A DNA stretch of 64,000 bases from Agriotes lineatus (lineage: Eukaryota > Arthropoda > Insecta > Coleoptera > Elateridae), in contig CALNHX010005134.1 in assembly GCA_940337035.1 (NCBI GenBank), positions 1 through 64,000 on the forward strand, written 5' to 3'. Below, piece after piece: positions 51,082 to 60,559 of this stretch (position 1 is the first letter of the stretch; the number at the start of each line of letters is the position of its first letter). The notes under the pieces are model-generated. The model was given only the letters and a program-made list of their open reading frames with translations. It had not been told where the DNA came from and made no database searches. Both the position numbers and the translations under genes were made by a program.

Positions 51082-51366
51082 CTTTAAAAATTCACTGTGA
51101 CTTAATCACTTTTTGTATCTCGAGGAAACTTTGGATTTAGGTTAAGTAAATATTGAGGTTACTTTTTACTACTGACGTTTCATTGAAGGCGCCCTCTATG
51201 CAAAACTAAAAAGACAACCCTCTTACTTTATCAGTTTTAAACTGACATTATTCCAAAAATATCCTGTGAGTTTCTTTCTGAAATTAAGTACATATACACG
51301 TTTTATTAATATCACTCATATCTAAAATTTTGGTTGTAGTGAGCAGAAAGATTGCAAAATTATGTG

Positions 51367-51870
51367 TTAAGCAGGGATATACAAAATGTCTCTAAATTTA
51401 AACAAAGGGAAAATTATACGGGACCAAGTGACTTTTATTTGTCTGGCAAAAACAGAATCAATCAATGCGTTTAGCACTGCATAATTTTCATTATTCTGAT
51501 TGACCTCGTGGAAAATAAAATTATTAGCTTCTTCAGCATCTTCAATTTCGTCAAAATACTCTTCAATGTTATCACTTTGTTCTTTACAGATATTGTGCAA
51601 CACCCCACAAGCCACAATCACCTTCAGAGTAGTGTTCAATTTCAGTCTCTACTGTATTTCGAGTGATAATACGAGATCTGTTATAAGCTTCTTCGCCAGC
51701 ATTTCTTGGATTCACTAGCGGAGTCAACAGATAAGGTTTACATGGTTATCCACTATCGCCTAATAAGAAACCGTTACCATATCTACTCATACGAAACTCA
51801 ACAGAAAGAGAAGAGTCATTAAATATGGTGCTATCGTGCACTGATCCTGGCCACCGAGCAATAATATGCA
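51367..51870 (-). pseudogene. Harbinger #6 transposase fragment
   Basis: Minus-strand frames read WPGSVHDSTIFNDSSL, YGNGFLLGDSG (second catalytic Asp), PYLLTPLVNPRNAGEEAYN, and after an internal deletion LKVIVACGVLHNICKEQ with an acidic tail. These are HARBI1-like blocks; a stop follows LLGDSG and the Glu block is lost. It is truncated upstream where LINE sequence begins. Confidence 0.82.
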
Positions 51871-51889
51871 ACAAAATATGGCGACCAGA

Positions 51890-52255
51890 CTGGCGCCGCA
51901 TACTCCAATATAGGTCTTACGTAAGATTTGTAAACGGTCAAAAGAAGCTTGGGGCTGGGGTTCTTAAAAGCGCATTTTATTAAGTATGTAATGGAATTAG
52001 CTTTGTTCGCTACTTTGCTTATATGGTGTTCCCATTTTACGTCTGAGCTAATTACCACGCCAAGGTCCTCATGGAAGCTCACTGTTTGCAGCAATACATT
52101 GTTTAAGGAGTATTGTTTACGGGGATTGTTATGACCTATATGGAGAACTTTACATTTGGAAGCGTTGAGAGTAAGCAGCCAAGTGCTACACCAATTCTGA
52201 ATTTTTTCGAGATCTTGTTGCAGCGTTTGGTATCGAGTTATAGGATTGTTATAGT
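51890..52255 (-). pseudogene. CR1-like reverse transcriptase, C-terminal piece
   Basis: It reads LQQDLEKIQNWCSTWLL, SKCKVLHIGHNN, DLGVVISSDVKWEHHISKVANKAN and LYKS/VYKSYVRPILEYAAPVWSP. These are the thumb region motifs of CR1/L2-type LINE polymerases. The frame is broken by a shift near 52095. Confidence 0.82.
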
Positions 52256-52259
52256 ATTT

Positions 52260-52665
52260 AACATTACAAGCCAGGTAAAACAGGTTTTACTGGCGATAGG
52301 ATTGGGATGACTGGCGAGCCTGTCATATCCTTGAGCCAGTAAAAATAGTTACCTGGCGTGTATTGTTAAATATTTTATTTGTTCCTCACTTGTAAATAAC
52401 TAGAAATTCACCATTTATTCAAAATGTCAAACTGACAAGCAACTAAATTAAGCAATATGACACATACTAAGGAAGACAACTCTGGCTTTGCACGCTATCA
52501 TTTATCTATGAGCACGCTTGTAAAATATAACTGGCTAGCCAGTAAAAAATTTACTGGCTAGCCAGTTAAGAAACATTTTCAAGATGAATACAGTGACTTG
52601 ATAAATTGATGTTTACAAGTGAGGAACAAATAAAATATTTTTATTTTATTTTTTATTATTTTATT
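52260..52665. repeat. Palindrome-rich repeat inserted in the LINE
   Basis: The flanks AAATATTTTATTTGTTCCTC and its inverse (52367 and 52620) and many CTGGC/GCCAG palindromes (for example CTGGCTAGCCAG twice near 52530-52565) fold the segment on itself. The part 52430-52510 is shared with 20640-20790. It is non-coding. Confidence 0.65.
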
Positions 52666-52669
52666 TTGG

Positions 52670-53345
52670 TACTCAGCCAACAGCCGTTAGGCCAATTATA
52701 GGCGTCGCTGTATATTTTTGTGTCATCAGCAAAAGACGAGATACTCGATAAGATTCCATGCGGTAAGTCAGATATGTAAGCTATAAACAGTACAGGGCCG
52801 AGTACTGAGCGTTGGGGAACATCGCTATGAACAGGAAATACATCAGAAAGGTTTCCGTCAACTCTAACTCTGAAAGATCTATTTTTTAGGAAGTTCTCTA
52901 TCCATGTAAGTAGATTTCCTCTGACACCTTTATGTTCGAGTTTGTAGAGCAGTCTATCTATCGGGACTTGGTCGAAGGCTTTTTCAAAATCTAGGCATAT
53001 TACGTCGGTCGGTTGTCCATTGTCCATTGCTGTAGTCCACTGATCGAGATTATTTGTTATCGTTGATCTGTTTGGTAAAAAGCCATGTTGTGATTCAGGT
53101 ATTATGTTTCTAAGAAGAAAGAATTCGGTTAATTTATTGGCTACGACCTTTTCCATGCTTTTGCATAGGATTGAAGTTAAGCTGATTGGTATGTAGTTCC
53201 TGGTATCGAGCTTACTACCCTTTTTGTAGATCGGTATTACAGTTGTTGTGTTCCAGTCCTCGGGTAATTCGCCAGCTGCCATAGATACATTCATTAAATC
53301 AGCGATTGGTCTGGATAGTTTATGAGCACAGTTTTTTTTATTAAG
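52670..53345 (-). pseudogene. CR1-like reverse transcriptase, central piece with intact FADD
   Basis: The translation contains ELPEDWNTTTVIPIYKKGS, RNYIPISLTSILCKSMEK, IPESQHGFLPNRS, ICLDFEKAFDQVP and SSFADDTKIYSD. These are the consecutive palm motifs of a CR1-clade enzyme. FADD is intact, but the GVPQGS box reads DVPQRS. The piece is cut on both sides by insertions. Confidence 0.87.
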
Positions 53346-53351
53346 ATAGGG

Positions 53352-54747
53352 TGAAACAATAAGGAAGCCGACCTGCGATTAATTAATAAAATAAGCAATG
53401 GTAGTAAAAATCGCAGATCAACCCCCCTACCATTTATACACCACGGCAGCTCTGAAAAACTCTTTCTTTACTCACCGCGATGGCCGAACTAGCTCAAATA
53501 TCGGCGGCCTTAGATCGTAGGTTCAAATCATCAGCTATGTACCCTGGAATGTCTTCAAAAAACGGAAAAGGAAATGGAAATGGGCGCCAGAAATCAAAAG
53601 ATTTCAAATAATAAGAAGAAAAATAAATTGCAAGTGACTAGCATTTAATTAATAATTAATAAAAGTTTTGAAATGTCAGTAATCAATGATCAGGATAATT
53701 AAAATGTAAATAATGTAATAACAAAATTGTGTATCTTAACTGAAGGTTGCGACACGCATAAAATTAAGAACCCCTTTCGGGTTATTTTAATAATTTACCA
53801 AAAACAGTCGTGGGATATGCATACCTCAGTCATTTAATTAAACCTTCTGTTAGGCTATTGACAATAAAAAAAGCGTGACTGTACCTTTTACAGAGGGTCG
53901 AAATACATAAAAATAGAAAATTTAAATACTGGGCATAATTATATATAAGCATGAAAATTTAATGTAAAAAGCAAGAGCATGTATCAAATTGAACATTACA
54001 TTACATGTTAATAATTGCAAAACGTAGGCATTTAAATTTTAAATAAATGTAAAATCCAGGTATTTAAAAACACGATAAATCTCGGAACTAACCTCGCTTC
54101 TCCAGCGCGCACAAATGGCTAACAGCAAACCCAGCCCGGGGTAGCTGCACTCTTCGGTTCAAATAAGTTAGTCGTGAACTGCGACCATATCGTTGAAATC
54201 GACGTGGATGCGCCTAAAACTGCTGCAGAAGCATCCCCAAAAAGACCGCAATGCCGAACCCAGCAGGTGTCGAAAGTGCGATAAGGCTTGGCCTCCGAGA
54301 AAAACTCGTGTATGAAGCTGGTAATTAAGAACTAAGAAAAAGTAATTACTATGCGAATAATAAAACAGAAAAGCGCAACCGTACCTGATCATAATCAGCC
54401 CTTAGAAACCACACTGCTCAATGATATTGGTTGAGCGCACGTAATTTGACATAATTAACATAAAATCTCGGCCGCGCGAAATGCGCCGCGCGAGGCGAGA
54501 AGAATAAATGCCTCGGACGAAAATTCGTTTCCTCGAGGAAGGCTCGCACTCTGATAAGAGATAGCGGAGGTGGAGAGGCCATCGTGCAAACGAAAAGAAC
54601 TTGATACAGGCACAAAATGCGTTGGTTTGGAAAATTTACGAATTTGAAATGCAAAAGGATTTATAATTCAACTAAAAATATACAGGTTAAAACTGAAATA
54701 ATTGGATAAATGGCGAAACAATTAGGCTAAGCCAAAAAATTGTTTCA
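53352..54747 (-). repeat. LTR (3' LTR by orientation), 1,396 bp
   Basis: It is nearly identical to the LTR at 57078-58467. The differences I see are a few single bases and a 6-bp gain in an A/G-rich run near 53570. It contains a short ATG-initiated frame on the minus strand (54654-54418) that is conserved in both copies but resembles nothing known. Confidence 0.93.
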
Positions 54748-57077
54748 CTCCCCTCGGCCAAAAGAAATAAAAAGGTTTAAATATGAAAACATTAAAAAAA
54801 ATTTTAGGGAACCAAAGAATTTCAGAATGAGATCGATGATGCCAACACCAAAAGCGAAACGCTATAGAAAAATCCTCTTTCGAGAAGATAAGCCAAGGGA
54901 AACAACCCTTATAAATCGGCTTAAAAATAACAGGGCACCACATAGGACACCGCCAAAGAATAGACGTTCTGTCTAAATCGGACAGAAGCCTAAAAAACTG
55001 TTAAACACAGCAAAAACCGACTGCATCACATAGGACACAATCCACCCCACCACAAACATCCGAAGAACTCACAAAAATTCGAAAAACTCGCACCGCATCA
55101 TCATCACTCACTCCAAATCTAAAGTAACCCAATAGCAAAAGTATGAGAGGAAAAATTATCTTGAAAAAATGAAACACAGTAAGTACTGCGACAAAAAGAT
55201 TCGGGTGAAAACCCAGGATAACATCCTAAAAACCATATGCCAGCCCCGAATTTAGGTAGAGACCCCAGAAGCCGGAGGGAACGACCGCACAACCACTAAA
55301 CCCCGCTCGGGCATTCAGCCAGTCGTCGCAGCTAGATGGAAAAGGCGCGCCGGTGACGGACTGAATGTAGCTCCCTCACTGAGTCGGATGGCAACACAAT
55401 CGCTAGCCCCAACCCCCAGAAATCTCCACAAGGCCGAAAAACCAACCCAAATAACAATAAAATTTAAAAAACCCCAAACAAGTATAAACTCGTCTCAAAA
55501 AATCACATAAAAAACAACATAGCTAACAAGCTATGAACAACGACCTGAAAATCAAATCGGTTAAGGTCCCAAGCGAACACAAGCATGAATGGGGAAAGCA
55601 CTCTTAAAAAATATCCCAAAATATGGAAAGAAACGACCCCAACTGCTAGCGTTGCTTAAAAGGGAAAGCAAGATGAAAGTGCTTCCTATCGTGACCTTCC
55701 CTGCGTGCCCAACCAACCACCCTATACGTTACAAAGGGGAAGAACTAGATGATGGCGTTCCCAAACAGTGACCTTCCCTGCATGCCCAACCTACCACCCT
55801 AGCAAGAAACAAAAAGCACAAAAAACAAGTTTTTTAAAAGGGACACTGTAGGTGTTTCCACGGTCACAATATCCTATAATACCACAATCCAAATACAAAT
55901 AAGCGAAGCGCTTTTGAAAAAATCCTCAAATGAGACGGAAGTAATGGCAAGAAAAGGGAAAGTGAAAAGCACTAGAATGCAAAATCCATAGGGAACATAC
56001 CCTACAGCGACTTTTAAAAACAGAAGAAAAACAGGACACAAGGAAAAGAAAAAAGGAAAGAGAGGAAAATGAACCAAAAAACCAGAGTTCGGAAAAACTC
56101 ACGCTGCCACACCCACTCATCCAAGCTTCGACTGGCTAGGTCTACTATTCCATGCCGTGACCCGGGTTTACGGAGACATGGACACGCTTAAAGAAGAGGA
56201 AACACAAGGAAAGCAAACCGCCTTCAATGGCAAGGGAAAATCCGCACGCCAATAGATGCGTAAAAAGACGCAAAAAATTGCATAGAAAAAATGCATAACA
56301 AAATGCAATAGCGCATCAAAATTGACGCAAAAAATATCCCCTGTCACGTCTGACAGAAGAAAAACCTGCACCGCATCGGACACAGAAAAAAATATAGGCA
56401 CCCGGTTTACACCGAACAGGGACCTAAAACAAGAACTGCCTCACATCGGACGCAGCCAATAAAAGTCTCGCATCCAAAAAGGAAATGCATAATAATCGCA
56501 TTCAAAAAAGAAATGCATAAATACTAGCTAAATATCCAAAAAAGAACAATCCGAAAACAACCCGTCGAGACCCTGAGTAAACACAAGTACGGTGAGGCAA
56601 GTAAATAAAAATCCCAAAAATGTAGTAAACTACACCAAACCGCACAAGTAATTTACGCAGGCCCTCGACCCACCGATAAGCAACCAAAGGAAAGATAAGG
56701 AAAAACCAAACATACCACACTACCAAAGCACACACGCAACCAATCAAAGAAACCATTCAGAACCCTCACTCATCAAAGCATACCCTTTCAACAAAGTCCA
56801 TCACACTACCTATAAACATACTGCTAAACCAATCATTCGTCAAGAAAGATAAGAGAAGAAAAGTCAATAAACAACCGAACGAAAGGATAAGTGAAGAAAG
56901 GAAAAGAAAAGAAAGTCAAATATAAATACGTGCACTGCAACAAGATAAAAATTACAAAATGGCATATGAAGTAAAAATTTAAAGAGTACAAAATTAAATA
57001 TTGATAAATAAAGACATCCAGGTAAACACAGCTGATGTTACTACCAAAATCGAGCCCCATAGCGTTGGTCGCGCCAG
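54748..57077 (-). other. Non-coding interior of the LTR element
   Basis: It is strongly strand-biased: A-rich on the plus strand, with GGACAC-containing phrases (CACATAGGACAC, CATCGGACGCAG) recurring at 54939, 55030, 56370 and 56440. A near-direct repeat of about 80 bp containing GTGACCTTCCCTGC starts at 55691 and 55770. No frame encodes a Gag, protease or polymerase. Confidence 0.75.
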
Positions 57078-58467
57078 TGAAACAATAAGGAAGCCGACCT
57101 GCGATTAATTAATAAAATAAGCAATGGTAGTAAAAATCGCAGATCAACCCCCTACCATTTATACACCACGGCAGCTCTGAAAAACTCTTTCTTTACTCAC
57201 CGCGATGGCCGAACTAGCTCAAATATCGGCGGCCTTAGATCGTAGGTTCAAATCATCAGCTATGTACCCTGGAATGTCTTCAAAAAAAGGAAATGGAAAT
57301 GGGCGCCAGAAATCAAAAGATTTCAAATAATAAGAAGAAAAATAAATTGCAAGTGACTAGCATTTAATTAATAATTAATAAAAGTTTTGAAATGTCAGTA
57401 ATCAATGATCAGGATAATTAAAATGTAAATAATGTAATAACAAAATTGTGTATCTTAACTGAAGGTTGCGACACGCATAAAATTAAGAACCCCTTTCGGG
57501 TTATTTTAATAATTTACCAAAAACATTCGTGGGATATGCATACCTCAGTCATTTAATTAAACCTTCTGTTAGGCTATTGACAATAAAAAAAAGCGTGACT
57601 GTACCTTTTACAGAGGGTCGAAATACATAAAAATAGAAAATTTAAATACTGGGCATAATTAGATATAAGCATGAAAATTTAATGTAAAAAGCAAGAGCAT
57701 GTATCAAAATGAACATTACATTACATGTTAATAATTGCAAAACGTAGGCATTTAAATTTTAAATAAATGTAAAATCCAGGTATTAAAAAACACGATAAAT
57801 CTCGGAACTAACCTCGCTTCTCCAGCGCGCACAAATGGCTAACAGCAAACCCAGCCCGGGGTAGCTGCACTCTTCGGTTCAAATAAGTTAGTCGTGAACT
57901 GCGACCATATCGTTGAAATCGACGTGGATGCGCCGAAAACTGCTGCAGAAGCATCCCCAAAAAGACCGCAACGCCGAACCCAGCAGGTGTCGAAAGTGCG
58001 ATAAGGCTTGGCCTCCGAGAAAAACTCGTGTATGAAGCTGGTAATTAAGAGCTAAGAAAAATTAATTACTATGCGAATAATAAAACAGAAAAGCGCAACC
58101 GTACCTGATCATAATCAGCCCTTAGAAACCACACTGCTCAATGATATTGGTTGAGCGCACGTAATTTGACATAATTAACATAAAATCTCGGCCGCGCGAA
58201 ATGCGCCGCGCGAGGCGAGAAGAATAAATGCCTCGGACGAAAATTCGTTTCCTCGAGGAAGGCTCGCACTCTGATAAGAGATAGCGGAGGTCGAGAGGCC
58301 ATCGTGCAAACGAAAAGAACTTGATACAGGCACAAAATGCGTTGGTTTGGAAAATTTACGAATTTGAAATGCAAAAGGATTTATAATTCAACTAAAAATA
58401 TACAGGTTAAAACTGAAATAATTGGATAAATGGCAAAACAATTAGGCTAAGCCAAAAAATTGTTTCA
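57078..58467 (-). repeat. LTR (5' LTR by orientation), 1,390 bp
   Basis: This is the near-identical partner of the LTR at 53352. It is followed on the minus strand, one base inside, by the primer-site-like TGGCGCGACCAACG (57063-57076). High identity between the two LTRs means that little time has passed since insertion. Confidence 0.93.
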
Positions 58468-58471
58468 AGGG

Positions 58472-58850
58472 TTTATGTTGTCACCTCCCGGACTTGATTC
58501 AGATTTTAAAGATAACAGTATATTTTTAACTTCTTCTTCATTGAATTGAAGGGATGTGATATCATGAGAGTTTTTTTTTTGTTGATATCATGTGGAGGAA
58601 AGCCATTGGTTCTTGGGTGTAGTTTTTCACAAATTGTTTGGCCAGCAAGTTGGAAACTTCTTTTGAGTTACTAACTATATTACCAGATGCTGGACATAGA
58701 AGATGAATGGAATTTATATTTGATTTTAACGTACGTTTAGTGTATTTAAAGAATTGATTACGGTTAGCATATTTTGAAACACAGGACGCTAGGAGCATGG
58801 GACCATATACTGCAGCCTGATTGGTGCGCTGAAACATAAGCGGGAAGTGC
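58472..58850 (-). pseudogene. CR1-like LINE, upstream piece
   Basis: The minus-strand frames read NRNQFFKYTKRTLKSNINSI, SNSKEVSNLLAKQFVKNY and then SLQFNEEEVKNILLSL, the segment just before the palm motifs in CR1/L2-type reverse transcriptases. It joins across the LTR element to the central piece at 53345. Confidence 0.75.
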
Positions 58851-58969
58851 TACTTTGGCGCCGTTTTACGATTTGAAAATTGCGGTAATTGTCGCACTGT
58901 CACTAAAATTATCGAATAAGGAAAGGAAAAAAATGCTGTTTAGATTTTCTATCGGACAAATATGCAGGT

Positions 58970-59880
58970 CTGGGGTATAACGAAGCAAACTCTACATCAG
59001 TAGCATATCTATCTTGCAATTTCTTGTTTCCTGTAAATGTTTAAATATATTTTGTTGTAAGTGAAAGAAACAACCTTGTTTCTTAACGTTTTCAAAATTT
59101 GCCTTGAATTCATTCAGTGCCGCCAATTAAAAATCAAATAGTACTATCTCCAAATGTGCATACGCACTATATTTCTTTAATTCGCCAAAAAAAACGTCGT
59201 ATGTTTTTTGTTGCTTATTGGGGAGAAAAGCGTAAACCAATGCAACACACAAGTTTTTTTACAAAGGCATAAATTGTGTATAATTGTAAAAACAGTTGCG
59301 GTGCAGTTTTAAAAGTTCCATCGGTCAACCAGATTTTCGATGCCTCAAGTAACTTTACATTTCTCTGAGTAGCAAAAATAATTACTCTATCATTTCCTCG
59401 ACCATAATCACTCAACAAGAATTTAGCTCCGTCGATTGAATTTTTAAATTCCTCCGGAATCAAAATCAATGTTTTAGGAGATTTATTGCATGTATATCTG
59501 TTTCTTTCCCGTCTTACCGTTTTCTTCATTAAACTAACGGACGGCATCGCCGCTGCTACTTCTAATGGAACAGGAGTTAGTGTTTCCATTACTACATCAT
59601 GGGTGGTGTAGTGAGGGTTCGGTGCCAACTCACGAAATCGGTTCGCTGCCTCAATGACTTCTTTTCTTCTAGCGTCGGGTGCGTGTGAGTCAACACCTTT
59701 TTCCGTCACTGCTCAACCGTCAAGAGCATTTTTTCTTGTGATAGCCCGTGCCTTACAAATAATTCTCTTTTTTCACTTTCAATAATTGCTCTCGTTCCTA
59801 TTATAATCTAAGGCGTATGGATAACGGTTGTATGTTAACTTTTGCTTAATTTTTTCGGATTTAACAAAGGATGCCATAGT
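58970..59880 (-). pseudogene. FLYWCH-MULE transposase pseudogene
   Basis: From 59880 the frames give FVKSEKIKQKLTYNRYPYALD and ICKARAITRK, a decayed FLYWCH zinc finger. Then follow VSLMKKTVRRERNRY, RVIIFATQRNVKLLEASKIW and WLTDGTFKTAPQLFLQLYTI with the first catalytic Asp of a Mutator-like (MULE) transposase. After a frame change, FLPNKQQKTYDVFFGELKKY and CFFHLQQNIFKHLQE follow. Stops interrupt several parts and the third acidic residue is not readable. The FLYWCH plus MULE order is known from animal MULE elements. Confidence 0.85.
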
Positions 59881-59964
59881 GACAAGTAATTAATTTTTAC
59901 TTTAATCTGACAAGTAGTGCCCTGATAATGATTTCAAAAGTCAATTATTTAACGTAAATAAATA

Positions 59965-60045
59965 CGACGAATTGTCTCAATTACAACGAATTGACCTATA
60001 CGACGAATTGACCTACGACGAATTGGGTTACGACGAATTACGAGT
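59965..60045. repeat. Iterated ACGACGAATTG motif next to the MULE
   Basis: Five spaced copies of (C)GACGAATTG in about 80 bp, lying just upstream of the MULE gene in its reading direction. They could be subterminal repeats of its terminal inverted repeat; the other terminus is not recognised. Confidence 0.65.
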
Positions 60046-60555
60046 GACCCGTTTTATATGGTTGAGGTCTAATGATGAATTTAATTTTTCGACCTCGGCC
60101 GAGTGCCGGAACTAACTGAACTAACCAAAAAAACGCGAAATTTTCGACCGTATTCGGTTTTTGTCGATTTTAATCCTGAAGCACTGGCTTTTCATTAAAA
60201 GTGGTTATATACGGTGTTAAAGTAGAAGAAATTTACAACAATTAAAGATTTGAATGGTTTCTGTACACCTCTTCAACGTTTCACAAATTTTTCACATTTT
60301 GCCATTTTTATCGAATTTAGTCGGTTCTACCTTGAAAGGTTAGTAGTAGAACACACATAATGTTGAGCAAATCAATTTGCATTCAAATTATATGAGACCA
60401 AAATGTTCCTTGGTACCTCGTTCTGTCACAAGGTAAGTTGTATTGTAGAATTGTTGAAAAATAACTCAAAAACTCTGTGTGCTTAAAAGATATTCTGCAT
60501 ATATATATATATATATATGTTTAAACAATTTCTGATTTAATATGAAACATTTAAG
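60046..60555. other. No gene recognised
   Basis: AT-rich sequence with a (TA)n microsatellite at 60499-60518. I see nothing coding. Confidence 0.5.
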
Positions 60556-60559
60556 TATG

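Larger units (their letters stand above)
47004..51223 (-). mobile_element. mariner element split by an IS630/Tc1-like transposon
   Basis: The left end (C)GAGGGTTGTCTTTTTTGTG and right end AAAAAGACAACCCTC(T) are inverted repeats flanked by TA (47002-47003 and 51224-51225). Subtracting the inserted element leaves about 1.24 kb, a normal mariner length. The transposase reads on the minus strand across the split. Confidence 0.88.
53352..58467 (-). mobile_element. Young non-coding LTR retroelement (5.1 kb, LARD-like)
   Basis: Two LTRs (53352-54747 and 57078-58467) begin TGAAACAAT and end ATTGTTTCA. A 4-bp duplication AGGG flanks the element (53348-53351 and 58468-58471). On the minus strand a purine tract GAGGGGAG precedes the 3' LTR, and TGGCGCGACCAACG follows the 5' LTR as a primer site, so the element reads on the minus strand. 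The 2.33-kb interior has no Gag or Pol. It must be moved in trans, probably by a gypsy- or BEL-type relative. Confidence 0.9.
51870..58850 (-). mobile_element. CR1-like LINE remnant, interrupted twice
   Basis: Minus-strand coding pieces of one LINE lie at 58850-58472, 53345-52670 and 52255-51870. The first gap is a complete LTR retroelement (53352-58467) and the second a repeat element (about 52260-52665). The 5' part (endonuclease) is not present. Confidence 0.8.

Noticed and set aside
54418..54654. 78-codon frame inside the LTR, present in both LTR copies
   Set aside because: Conservation follows from the two LTRs being recent duplicates; the protein has no recognisable feature.
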